Below are positions 7,701-16,700 of a stretch of 64,000 bases of DNA, in pieces. Within the stretch, counting starts at the first letter, position 1. Every line of letters begins with the position of its first letter. Source of the DNA: Saccharopolyspora phatthalungensis (GTDB taxonomy: Bacteria > Actinomycetota > Actinomycetes > Mycobacteriales > Pseudonocardiaceae). The DNA is taken from contig NZ_JACHIW010000002.1 of the NCBI RefSeq assembly GCF_014203395.1, positions 1,116,001 through 1,180,000 of the forward strand, in the 5' to 3' direction. The notes beneath the pieces are model-generated. The model ran no database searches, had not been told where the DNA came from, and saw nothing but the letters and a program-made list of their open reading frames with translations. Both the position numbers and the translations under genes were made by a program.

Positions 7701-10393
7701 TGCTGCTGATCCACCCCAGATCGAGCGGGCTCCTCAGGCCCCCGCACAACACCGCCATCGACCGGATCATCGATGCGAATCCGGTTTCTCTCGCTCCTTT
7801 CACCTACCGATGCGCCCCCCGCCACACCCACACCTGAAGGCACGCCACCAGGAGCATCCGCAGATCGCCCGGCCACACCTGCGACCGTGCCGCCTTCCGC
7901 CGACACGCCACCCGATTGCCCGATGCCGACCTCGTCCCCTACCGAGACCCACGCCTGCTCAACGGTCTGCCAATCGACCGACCACGACCCCAGGTCATCC
8001 ACCAACTCGGCGGCAGCCGGATCAAACCCCCATGTCATCGGAATATCCACCGACTCCGCCGTCGTGTCATCGCGCTGACCGGCGTCGGCAACTTCCTCCA
8101 ACCCCGGGAGATCCGCCAACGGGTCCGGCCCCGCACCGGCGTGGACGGCCAACCCCGTCCCCTCTGTGCCAAGGCGGGCCGCCAACTCCCGGGAGAACCG
8201 CACGGCATTATCACGACTGACCTCGCCAACCCGCGCCGCGACCAAAGCCACCACATCATCCAGCGACACACCGGCATCGCCCCGCACCAACGCCACCACA
8301 TCATGCGTGCCCTGCACGATCCGCACCGCCACACCACGGTGTGTGCCCACCGTTTTGGCGCGTTCCACCTCCCGATGCAGGTCCGACTCCGTCCACCCCG
8401 CCACACCGGCCGCTGCCCCGCCGCCGTCGGAGCCCGGAATGACCCCTGCCAAGGGAGAAGTCGTCTCCGATACCGCGCTGCCCGAATACACACCGGGCAC
8501 ATCGGTCGCACCCGTCAAAGGCTTGTCCGCGACTGAAGCGAGCACGGGTGACGCAGCCTCTGCCCCCCGCACGCCCTCCACTGAAGGACTCAAACTGTCC
8601 ACACCGGACGGACCAGTACCGACATGCTCGTGCGGCAGATCGGCATGGGAATTCCCCTCCGTAGCCCCACCATCTTCGACCAGCAAGCCGTCCTGGTCGA
8701 GCGAACCCGACCTCGGCAAGGGTGCCGAATTCCCCACCGACTCATCGTGATCGCGCACAGAAGACCCGCCAGGACCGGCGTGGTCATTACCACCAGCAAC
8801 CGAGCTGTACGCCGGCGGCGGCGCAGCGGGAAGGGAATCCCGTACGCTGGCAGCACCGTCGTAACCCGGCGAATCACTTCGGACGTGGTCGTCACCTTGA
8901 GGCGGGATGTAAGGGGGTGGCGGCTTAACCGGCGTATCGTGGGCCCGCAGCACATCCGGTGCCTTTGCATCACCATCAAGCCACGACAGCGCCCCGGTAT
9001 CCCTTGGCTTTTCAGACACGCCGGTCCTGGAGTCCTCACCTACCGCAACACCGGCATCCGCATCCCTTGGCCCACCACCAGGCAACTGCCCGACAGGCGG
9101 GGCAACACTGGCAGACGGGGCAACACTGGGCTCCGGAACCGAAGCCCCCGGCACCGGGCCACCCGACGGCACAGCCCTGGTCCGGAACGAAACCGCCGCA
9201 TCTTCGCCGACCACGCCGCCATCCGATACGCCGGTCGGGTCACCCGCCAGCGCTTTTTCGGGGTCGACCGGCAACGAATCGGCCGTATCCGACTCCGTGC
9301 TGTCGGACTTTTCATTCTCGCTGGTGGTGTCTCGGGCCCGGCCCGCCGGAATCAACTGGCCTCGCAACGTCAGACCCGTCAGGTTCCCGATACCCGAGCC
9401 CACCGCCCCCGACAACCCGGCGGTGAACGAGAACGGATTCCACTGCGCCCCCTGACCACTCAGCGCGCCATACCCCGCCTCGCCCAGCATTTCGGTCAGG
9501 CCCTCTTCCAGCGATTCGCCCAGCCCGTGACCGAACCGGGCCGCCCACATCGCCCGCACCGACATACCCGTGTAATCCTCAATATTCTTCGACACCACAC
9601 GGGCAAAACGCGCCATCGACGAAACCGGATACAGCTGCGCGTGCTCCTCCACAGCATGCTTCGCCGCCGCTGCCAGCACCTCAGCATCAATCTCATCGCC
9701 CAAACCACGCACCAACACCTTGGTGATCGCATTACCCACCACACTGCCCAGCACCGACAACGGCACCGCCAACAACGCGCTGAACGACCCCACCCCCACC
9801 GCCATCCCCGTCAACTGGCCATCCCACTTCTTCCGCGTCCCCAACGCAAACTGCGCCCCCTGCGCACCCACCTCCACCACCAACTGCAACCCCACCCCCA
9901 CCACCTGAGCCACCGCCAACCGCACGAACAACTGACCCCACCACCGCGACAACAAAAACCGCATCACCACAAACCGCGCCGCCAACCACGCCATACTCGC
10001 CCCACCCGTCACCCCCGCCATCGCCACCGCCCACACCACCTCAGCCAACAACAGAAGCAAACCCCCCACCGTCACAAACTTCAAATACTGCACCTGCAAC
10101 GCCAAATTCCGCACAAACCCCGCCAACTCCCGCAACCCCACACCACCCGCCTCCAACACCGAAGAAAACCCCTCCAACCGCTCCGCGAACCGATCCGCCG
10201 CCTTCCCCGAAAACCCACCCCGCACCCGTCCCACCACCTCCCCCACCACCGGTGCCAACACCTCCACCGTCGCCGCACCCTGCTCCAACCGCTCCGCCAC
10301 CGCGAACAACGCATCCTCATCCGCATCCGTCATGTCCTCACCGGTCAAGACCTGAAAAAGTCGCCTCACCTCCTCCGGCACCATTACCGACAC
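1772..10393 (-). CDS. Giant WXG100/CpnT-like protein with 17 tandem HTH-like repeats
   Basis: 2873 residues, GTG start. Residues 1-100 resemble the WXG100-like N-terminus of CpnT and other actinobacterial polymorphic toxins (helical hairpin, FSGKAADRF). Hydrophobic segments follow at about 106-126, 132-149, 153-176 and 196-220. A Pro/Ser/Asp-rich linker runs from about 345 to 900. Three blocks of a ~56-residue repeat lie at about 900-1120 (4 copies), 1309-1606 (5) and 1985-2441 (8). The consensus is ARRARDAGEPYT, LGxxFGKS, two variable residues, WG, xxRLAEI, which fits a helix-turn-helix. Between blocks are two copies of a ~95-residue VRIVQGTHDVV module (about 664-760 and 1768-1865) and three copies of a helical ERSRLV...LRQRV module. 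The C-terminus has a PAGKP/PAGNP low-complexity tail. No known toxin domain is recognised. The protein is presumably exported or membrane-anchored by a type VII-like route (family inference). A paralogue lies at 57.4-62.4 kb. Confidence 0.8.
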   Translation of the reverse strand: MSVMVPEEVRRLFQVLTGEDMTDADEDALFAVAERLEQGAATVEVLAPVVGEVVGRVRGGFSGKAADRFAERLEGFSSVLEAGGVGLRELAGFVRNLALQVQYLKFVTVGGLLLLLAEVVWAVAMAGVTGGASMAWLAARFVVMRFLLSRWWGQLFVRLAVAQVVGVGLQLVVEVGAQGAQFALGTRKKWDGQLTGMAVGVGSFSALLAVPLSVLGSVVGNAITKVLVRGLGDEIDAEVLAAAAKHAVEEHAQLYPVSSMARFARVVSKNIEDYTGMSVRAMWAARFGHGLGESLEEGLTEMLGEAGYGALSGQGAQWNPFSFTAGLSGAVGSGIGNLTGLTLRGQLIPAGRARDTTSENEKSDSTESDTADSLPVDPEKALAGDPTGVSDGGVVGEDAAVSFRTRAVPSGGPVPGASVPEPSVAPSASVAPPVGQLPGGGPRDADAGVAVGEDSRTGVSEKPRDTGALSWLDGDAKAPDVLRAHDTPVKPPPPYIPPQGDDHVRSDSPGYDGAASVRDSLPAAPPPAYSSVAGGNDHAGPGGSSVRDHDESVGNSAPLPRSGSLDQDGLLVEDGGATEGNSHADLPHEHVGTGPSGVDSLSPSVEGVRGAEAASPVLASVADKPLTGATDVPGVYSGSAVSETTSPLAGVIPGSDGGGAAAGVAGWTESDLHREVERAKTVGTHRGVAVRIVQGTHDVVALVRGDAGVSLDDVVALVAARVGEVSRDNAVRFSRELAARLGTEGTGLAVHAGAGPDPLADLPGLEEVADAGQRDDTTAESVDIPMTWGFDPAAAELVDDLGSWSVDWQTVEQAWVSVGDEVGIGQSGGVSAEGGTVAGVAGRSADAPGGVPSGVGVAGGASVGERSERNRIRIDDPVDGGVVRGPEEPARSGVDQQQVMLYEDVWAEVRRARDAGQTHTGETLGAKFGRTAAWGRSRLAEFRRREGGKTRTQFITEQRDAELEPVWAEVRRARDAGQPYTGGTLAKKFGKSNWWGKERLAEFRRAEGEQNAELEPVWAELRRAHDAGEPHTTRSLAKKFEKSGGWAAQRIAEFRRREPDMSRAQLVAGQREAFSAQVWAEVSRAHDAGEPHSGASLGAKFGKSKSWGRQRIAEWKRREGGRSAQPAETVTALAADAGAGSAEHAEDPASPLRDLVPIDQIEDEGSLGPSWDVADDDAGAATVTRASAADVDVSGERPRWGLGTGGTDSAVHTGGVPDSRTSNPVAEQAAASEGLGGMAAESAGGSVEPLGSRPEGTEPSAGGVAGPASVGGSSGRKRRRVGDPGDGGAVPGSAGAAGRRAPRPDDYQRNEELGVWDELRRAQEAGHPHTGESLAQVFGMKARWGYKRIAEFLAQEGGASRREVVAQQRDAKFAEVWAELRRAQEAGQPHTGQSLAEKFGKSRSWGNNRLVEFKAEGGQSRADAAKREREALFEAAWAELRRARDAGKPHTGGSLGRAFGKGATWGSERLAEFRAREEGASRVDVVSGQRNAELVAVLAEVRRAHDAGEPHTGESLGNVFGRDAAWGSERLAEIGAREEGLSRADVAARERELVWEELRHARDAGRLHTGESLGTLFRRSAVWGRDRLLEFRTREEDLSQADADGQEREEVPEASRSEGDVPAAADVAEAERSRLVSNLQGLMGSLRGLLIGAPQAYRPGLRQRVADWSARMERGELNGVELENLRRRVGQAAELVERVRGERSAAGSAPVIGTLRQAHLEAAIRETSGLMAAAETMPRQVEPNVVERSFALAETGLPARERPTPARVAEWTDSHLRSEVERAKAVGGPRDPAVRIVQGTHDVVQLARGNTVVSLDDVVALVAARVAANGHDQALRFSRDLAVKLGVRGTALSVRAGAGPDPGTDVPQSEEYAGSRQAVGSAAESALLGWSSGVGWGTGLEMTAAEDVSFLGAGFHLGAGGEQYAGPGAAGSLVSIEDTTRGVAGTASIAESGRRKRRRADASVGEGAARRLAWPSDQAGEAAEGLQGVQLLQEAARVAARRARDAGEPYTAVALGEAFGRSERWGAARLAEIRNEGGVSRQELVEREREAARVEARRARDAGEPYTAVALGDRFQRGLKWGAARLREIGDEGGVSRQDLDRQDQEAAREAARVEARRARDAGEPYSASALGEALGRSESWGAARLREIRDEGGASQQQSDDQEQQVREAARVEARRARDAGEPYSASALGRQFGKGKTWGRQRLADIADEGGASRQELGEREREAARVEARRARDAGEPYTAVALGDRFQRGVKWGAARLREIGDEGGVSWQDLGEREREAARVEARRARDAGEPYTAATLGNEFGKSQWWGAARLAEIRDEGGVSWQDLGEREREAARAEARRARDAGEPYTAATLGNKFGKSQGWGAARLREIGDEGGVSRQALDEREREAARVEARRARDAGEPYTAVALGDRFQRGVKWGAARLREIRDEGGVSGAISGDPEQETAAAPQPASEFDSPAFGERPRGDVPEVTAAERSRLVADLTMSVDALRRILSDAPANYMPELRQRVAMWSAMLARGGFDRVEPADLHKRVNDARALVERIGNEVRSQLAPAAQRQQLVSELMASVDSLRQLLVDASAPYEPELRARVEYWSDVAQQHSRQSLDVVALRNEVQAAAAAVAMVRQTRRDVALQEINALLGAADAALREVMDRQGPDVVAGLFAGADEVLGVGAAEPFRLAMAYQLLRAPDDRAAAEALRQRLRGYLDVTMNVTAAARSEVGGGGFLPQPGGAVSAVETPSKANSLDADDAAMERERRKLLERLYRLADVGDDDGASGAGVMNRADAQSRLDAAVEKRSTEGAGRVSLGWSGGQRRRSWPIRTWPNETGSAGNPGPAGKPSPAGNPGPAGKPGPAGKRSGLPYRGTAE
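1808..1897 (-). repeat. Five tandem 18-bp units coding (PAGK/NPx)n
   Basis: Units at 1808-1825, 1826-1843, 1844-1861, 1862-1879 and 1880-1897 follow the plus-strand pattern NTTYCCAGCYGGRCYGGG. They also form a 36-bp higher-order repeat (1812-1847 and 1848-1883, nearly identical). They lie at the very 3' end of the giant gene and encode a collagen-like six-residue motif. Slipped-strand expansion is the likely origin. Confidence 0.85.
3066..4437 (-). repeat. HTH-like repeat array, block 3 of giant 1 (8 units)
   Basis: Eight coding units with a basic period of 168 bp, for example the anchor GGCTCACCCG at 3171 and its counterpart at 3339. Each encodes ARRARDAGEPYTxxxLG, then the FG(K/R)S-xx-WG core, then RLxEI. 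The units are the most uniform of the three blocks. The residue pair before WG varies: ER, LK, ES, KT, VK, QW, QG, VK in protein order. Confidence 0.92.
5572..6468 (-). repeat. HTH-like repeat array, block 2 of giant 1 (5 units)
   Basis: Five degenerate copies of the ~56-residue repeat. Cores in protein order are FGMKARWG, FGKSRSWG, FGKGATWG, FGRDAAWG and FRRSAVWG. They are more diverged from each other than block 3, which suggests an older expansion. Spacer lengths differ by a few residues. Confidence 0.88.
7030..7700 (-). repeat. HTH-like repeat array, block 1 of giant 1 (4 units)
   Basis: Four copies of the same repeat. Cores in protein order are FGRTAAWG, FGKSNWWG, FEKSGGWA and FGKSKSWG. 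The third has WA in place of the otherwise invariant WG. The preceding helix is VWAEVRRARDAG, more hydrophobic than in block 3. Confidence 0.88.
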
Positions 10394-10590
10394 GCAACAA
10401 CACCCACTCGGCTCACACTCGGACTAGGCCGAAACGACCATCGCACCGTAGTATGAGCCCGCCCTACGGCCCCGTTGAACCACGCACGCCGCTCTTCCGA
10501 TGACCATGCGCGTTCAGCCATCGAAATCCGGAAAAAAGGGAAGAAATTCCTTTCCTGCACATTAAGAAGCGTGCGCGCCTCGCGAGCTGG
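10394..10590 (-). promoter_or_regulatory. Conserved leader upstream of giant 1
   Basis: The ~190 bp before the GTG start match the region before giant 2 (62365-62560). One block abuts the start (GGACTAGGCCGAAACGACC against GGACTCGGCCGAAGGGACC). A second contains ATGCGCGTTCAGC followed by a GGAAAAAAGGGAAGAAATTCCT-like segment. Conservation outside the coding frame suggests a shared promoter or regulator site. The exact -10 and -35 cannot be fixed by eye. No strong Shine-Dalgarno is visible before the GTG. Confidence 0.55.
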
Positions 10591-10621
10591 GCGGCAACGC
10601 TTGATCAGCTCGACCAGCCGC

Positions 10622-10655
10622 CCCGGCGGACACGCATGACTCGTAGTCCGCCGGG
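10622..10655 (-). terminator. Hairpin downstream of the PKS
   Basis: CCCGGCGGA (10622-10630) pairs perfectly with TCCGCCGGG (10647-10655) around a 16-base loop, 48 bp past the PKS stop. There is no U-tract, so it is a candidate actinomycete-type terminator isolating the PKS from the giant gene. Confidence 0.5.
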
Positions 10656-10702
10656 TGCCGGAATTCCCCGATTTTAGCCGGGAAACCGCTGTCGAGAGGG
10701 TG

Positions 10703-13700
10703 TCATTCGCGGGACATTGTCGTGGCTGCGGGGCCTTGCTCGTCTCCCGTCCCGGTTCCGTTCATTGGTTCACCGGGCTCGGTCGCGACGCCGAAGCCGA
10801 GGTGATCCAGGATGATGCGCCCCATGCCGCTGATGGTTCCGACGCTGCTGGCCAGCGCCATCGGCGGAATGTCCACCTGGAACTGCTTGCGTGCCTTGAG
10901 CAGAAGTTCCATCGCCATCAGCGAGTCCATGCCCATTTGGTCCAATGATCGGTTTCGGTCCAGCCGATCCGGCGTGGTCTGCAGGACCACCGCGACCAGT
11001 TGCGCCAGGGTGTCGTCCACCAACCGGCGACGGGCTTCGACGGACTCCGCCCGAATTCGCTCGACGAGTTGGTCGACACGGTAGCCGGTGCCCTCGATTT
11101 CCGGCGGCAGCAGACCGGCGGTGCGGGGTGCTTTGAGCACGGGCAGGAATTCGCTTGCCTGTCCCCATTCGAAGTTCGCCACGGTGACCACCGGGTCGTC
11201 ACAACCGAGCAGCCGGTCGAAGATGTCCAGCGCCTCCTGTGCGGTCGCGGTCCCTATGCCGAATCGCTCGAACGCCACCGATATCCCGGTGCGCGCAGCG
11301 TAACCGACGTCGCTGATGGCGCCCCACTGGATCGCCAGTGCCGGCTCACCACGCCGCCGGCGGACGCGGACGAGGGCTTCGAGGGCGGCGTTTGCAGCGA
11401 CATACGCGCTCTGCTTGACGTTGCCGATCGCCACGGAGCCGGACGAGAACACGACGAAGAAGTCGAGGTCACGTCCACGGGTGAGTTCGTCGAGCACCAA
11501 CCCACCGCCGATCTTCGGTGACAGCACGGCTCGGAAGCGATCATCGTCGAGGTCGATCAGGATCTCGTCGTCCAGGTGCATCGCGGCGTGCACGACGCCA
11601 CGCACTGGGTACCCGCCGTCGTCGATCTGTTGAAACACCGCGCGCATGGCGTCGCGGTCGGCGACGTCGGCGGCGTACACGGAGACCTCGGTGCCGAGCG
11701 CGGCGAGTTCGGCGACCTTTTCCTCGGCTCCAGGAGTGGCCGGTCCCCGTCGGCCGACCAGGGCGAGGTGCCGGGCGCCGCGTTCGGCCAGTCGACGTGC
11801 CGCCGCGAACGCGAACCCACCGAGCCCACCGGTGACCAGATACGTACCGTCCGGGGCGAGGCTCGGTAGGGCGGTTCGTTCCACTGGCACGGGTTCGTCG
11901 AAGCAGACCACGAGCTTGCCGACGTGCCGGGAGTGCTGCATCAACCGGAATGCGTCGTCGATGCCGGCGGCGGCGAACGACTGGTGGGGCAGCGGCCGGT
12001 ACTCCCCGGCATCGAGGCGACGCGCGACCTCGGCGAACTGATCGGCCGCCAAGTCCGGGCGGCCCAACGGCAGATTGCCGATGTCCACCGCGAAGAAACT
12101 GATGTTCTTCCGCAGCGTGCCCATGAGCATCCGGCTGTTGCCGTAAATGTCGCGCTTGCCGAGTTCCACGAACCTGCCGTTGGTGCCCAACACCTCCAGG
12201 CCGCGCGCGATGCCGTCCCCGCTGAGCGAATTGAGCACCACGTCAACGCCGCGACCACCGGTGATCTCCCGGACCTCGTCGGCGAATTCCATGCTGCGTG
12301 AGTCGAGCACGTGCCGGATCCCGAGCATCCGCAGGCAGTCCCGCTTGGCCGGGGATCCCGCCGTGGCGATCACCCTCGCCCCGCACAGTTCGGCGAACCG
12401 GATGGCCGCCAAGCCGACCCCACCGGCCGCACCGTGCACCAATACGGTCTCCCCCGGTGCGAGGCTCGCAAGATGCCCAAGCCCGTAGTGCACCGTGAGG
12501 TAGGCGATCGGGATCGTCGCCGCCGCTGCGAAGGACATCCCCTCCGGGATCCGCGCCACCGACCGCGCGCTGGCCACCGTATGCGACCCGAACGCCGCGA
12601 CCGTCATCCCGAATACCCGGTCTCCGACCCGCAGATCGGTCACCTGGGAACCCGTCTCGCACACCACGCCCGCGCACTCCAAGCCCAGCAACTGCTCGGA
12701 CTCGATGTGGCCCTCGGCTTCGGCGACCGGCGGCAGCAGGCCGACGGCCACCATCATGTCCCGGTAGTTCAGCGCGGCCGCCCGGACCTCCACCAGCACC
12801 TCGTCCGGTCCCAGTCGGGGGGCAGTGCTTTCGACCCAAGCCAGGCGGTAGGACAGGCCCTGGTCACGCAGTGCCAACGTGTAGGGCCGGTCCGTGTCGG
12901 CTCCGACGGGGAGTGTCCCGGCCGGTCGTTGCCTCAGGCGCGGGACGAACCGCCCCCGTGGGGTCAGCATGATCTCGTCCTCGTCGTCGGGATCGAGTAG
13001 CTCGACGCTCAACCGTCTTGCGTCCGCGGCCGAATCCGTTCCGCGTTCCAGCGCGATCCGGTTGAGCTCCATCCAGTGCGACTCGTTGGCCACCGACCGC
13101 GCCATACCCCACACCGCCGCAGACACCGGCTCGACCGTTCCTGATCCGATCTCGACCTCGGCGGAGGGAAGGACCAGCCAGCACGTCACCTCGGCGTCCA
13201 CTCGTTGGGCCGCGTCGGCCACCGCGCGAATCACCGCTGCGGACCGCACGATGTCCTCCGGCTCGGACTCGCCCGCACCGAACAGCAGCACCACGTCTAC
13301 CGGGCCCTCGCCGGGCGGAACCAGGTCGAACCACACGTCCGAGTCGGTGCTCATCTCGACCTGGTCAACCGAGACGCAGTCGGCTTCAGCCAGTTCCCGG
13401 CCGAGTTTCACGAACAGGTCGGCATCGGCCGGGCTCTCGGCGGCGATCAGCCAGCGCGTGACGCCGTCCCCGGCCGGGCGCGTCCGTGCAGGGGAAGCGT
13501 CCCGCCGCCTTCTGGCCAGCAGCACCGAGGACTCGGGTTCCTCATCGTCGGTAAGACCGATCTGGATGACATCGTCGAAGCCGGACTCGCGCAGCAGCGA
13601 CGGCCACCGGTCTGCCGCGACGAGCGGCGAGGCGGTACGCAGGTCGATGTCCGTGAATGCCCAGAACGCGTCGAAGAGTCCGAAGGCCAGCGCCAAAAGC

Positions 13701-16700
13701 GACGTGTCGTGTGCCTCGTAGACGAGCAACTGCCCGCCGTCGGTCAGCAGTTCGCCGAGCCGTTGCAGCGCACTACCCAGCTCCGTGGTGGCGTGCAGCG
13801 CGTTGGAGGCGATGATCAAATCGAATTGACCGGGCGCGAAGCCCTGCTCGCCGAAGTCCTGGTTTAGATCCAGCTGCCGGTAGTCGACGAAACCGTGGTC
13901 GGCGAACCGTTCCTGCGCTCGCGGGAAGAACGACGACGAGACATCGGTGAACACATACGACGTGCGATCGGATGGCACCACCGGCAGGACGGCCGAAGTG
14001 GTGCCGCCCGTCCCAGCGCCGACCTCCAAGATTCGCAACGACCGATCCGCCGGAATGGTTTCGGCGATCGACCGGACCACATCGCGGGCGACTCCATTGT
14101 AGAAGGCCGGCAACGACGCCTTCTCGTAGAACCACTCGATGATTTCGCTGCCGCTGTCCTGGAAAGCCAGATCCAGCGGGTCACTGCGACCGGACAGGAT
14201 ATCCACCAGGTGCAGGCCGAACCGGCCGTAGAGCATGGCCGCCGCGGCGTCGTCCGGATGCTGCCAAAGGACCTCGGCCAGCACCGGTTCGGGAGCGGGG
14301 GCTTCGACGATGCGCCAGGTTCCCGCGCCGGCCGAGGTCACCAGTCCATGCTCCCGCGCGATGCCGACGAACACGTCAACCAGCTTCGCGTACTTTGGGA
14401 GCACGCTGGCTTCCATCAGGTCGACCGTAGCGAACTCGGAGCGGTCGCCGAGCAGCGTCCGAAACGCCGACACTGCACAGCACGCCGACAACCGACGGAT
14501 CAGCGGCAGGACCGCACGAACCTGCGTGCCTTTCGTGGCCCGCAGCTCGGCGATCGCCTCCTCGGCACCGGTCAGGACCTCGGAAGGCTCCGGGAGTGCG
14601 CTCGCCTCGATCTCTTGTCCGTGGCGCGGTGCGGCCAACGGCACCGTGACGAGTTCGGTGGGACGACCGTCGGCAATCGTGCCGACCCGCCGTACCCGGC
14701 ACTCGCTCATTTCCACGGTCACCTGGCCGGATTCGTCGGTGACGAGGACGTCCCAGCACACCTCGCGCGGAACTCTTGAACGCAGCCGCACATGAATGAA
14801 TCCGTGCGGCGTCGGTCGGGCCCACACCCGGGCGCGGCCGATCGATATGGGCAGGTATGCGGTCCGTGCGGCCGCGCCTGGACTCTCGTTCATCCCCGGC
14901 AGCAACGGCACCCCGGCTTGCAGGGCGGCGTCAAGTACCGCGGGGTGGGCCTCGAAGTCGTTGTCGGGCAGGTCGTGGGAGTAGCGGGCCAGGACCTTGT
15001 CACCGACGGTCCACAGTTCGTGCAGCAGCCGGAACGTCGGGCCGCAGCTCAGGCGGGTGGCGTCCAACCGGTCGTAGAACTCGTCGCCGCCAATGCGGGT
15101 GGCCGCGGACTCGCGGAACGCGGTTGGGTCGATCTCGTTGGGAGCGCGCCCGATTCTTGGGCGCACGCGCCCGCGTGCATGCAGACGCCACTCCCTTTTC
15201 GAGTCGCTCTGGCTGGCTATCCGCAGCACGCCGTCCTCATCGGACAAAGAGGTCTGCAGCCGCATGTCCATTTCGGAATCCCACGGCAGCGCGCATGCGG
15301 TCGGGATGTCCAGAGTGTCCAGCTCGGCGGCGGAGTCGAACCGCTGCCGTCCGGCGGCTAGGGCCATCTCGATGTAGCCGGCGGCCGGGATTACCACGGT
15401 GTCGTCGACCAAGTGGTCGCCCAGCCAGGGCAGTCGGGCTCGTTCGATCTCGTTGTGCCAGGTGGGTTCCGCTACCGGAACTCGGTCGCCCAGCAGTGGG
15501 TGGACCGTGTTCCCGTCGCCTACCGACCGCAGCCACATGCTCGGCTCGGCCTGCCAGTACCGCTCCCGCTGCCACGGGTACGCGGGGAGGTCCACCACCC
15601 GGCCCGGGAGCGGAAAGTAGCCGGACCAGTCGATCTCGACGCCGTTGGCGATCACTGTCGCAACCGCGGCACGCACCGCGTCCCCGCCCGCTGCCGACCG
15701 GGTCATCGTCGGAACGGCCGTGGCTCCGGCGCGACGCAGGTAAGGCTTGAGTGCGGCGTCCGGGCCGATCTCCACCACGGTATCGACGCCTTGCTCGACG
15801 AGATGCCGGGCCGCGGCGGCGAAACGGACCGGCTGGCGGATGTTGCGCCACCAGTAGTCGCCGGTCAGCTCCGGCCCTTCGATCGGAGCACCGGTCACTG
15901 TGGACACCAGCGGTACGCGAGTGCGCGACGCGACGATATCAGCGAGTGCTCCGCGCTGGTCGGTCTCGGTCGGGTCCATGACATGGCTGTGGAACGCGTA
16001 ATCCAGATCGAGTTCGCGTACGAAGACGTCGCTCTCGGACAGTTGGGTCGCGAGGGCGCGCAGGGATTCACCGTCCCCGGAGATCGTGACGTGGTCGGCG
16101 GCGTTGATCCCGGCGATCTCCAGGCGGCCGCCGTAGGCCGCGAGCAATTCCCGGGCGCCTTCGGCACCGAGGCCGATCGCGGCCATCCGGCCCTGTCCCG
16201 CCGTGCGTCCTTGAATCCGGCTGCGTTCGACGATAACCCGAGCCGCCGTTTCCAGATCGAGCGCGCCGGATACGTGGGCGGCAGCGACCTCACCGACGCT
16301 GTAACCCACCACCGCCGACGGGCGCACCCCGTACTCGGCGAGCAGCGCCACGAGGCCGACCTGGAGTGCGAACAGCGCGGGCTGGGCGACTTCGGTGGCC
16401 GTCATCGCCGCCGGCTCCGTCGTGGCGGCCAGCTTTTCGGCCACCGACCAGCCCAGCAGCGGAGCCAGTGCGGCGTCCACCTCGCGGACGGCCACAGCGA
16501 AAACGGGTTCCTCGCGCAACAGCTGCGCACCCATCCCAGCCCACTGGGTTCCGTTCCCGGCGAACGCGAACGCCACCCGTTTACCCGTGCTGGCCGGCCC
16601 GGACCCGGGTGCCGCGTCGTCGGTGGCCAGCGCCGAGAGGAGTTCGGCTGCCGCGGAAGGGGTTTCGGCGAGCACCGCGGCGCGATACGGGTGCTGCTCA

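Noticed and set aside
8624..10456. Plus-strand open frame (610 codons) opposite the N-terminus of giant 1
   Set aside because: Product is Arg/His/Pro-rich low-complexity sequence and the minus frame is clearly the conserved one.
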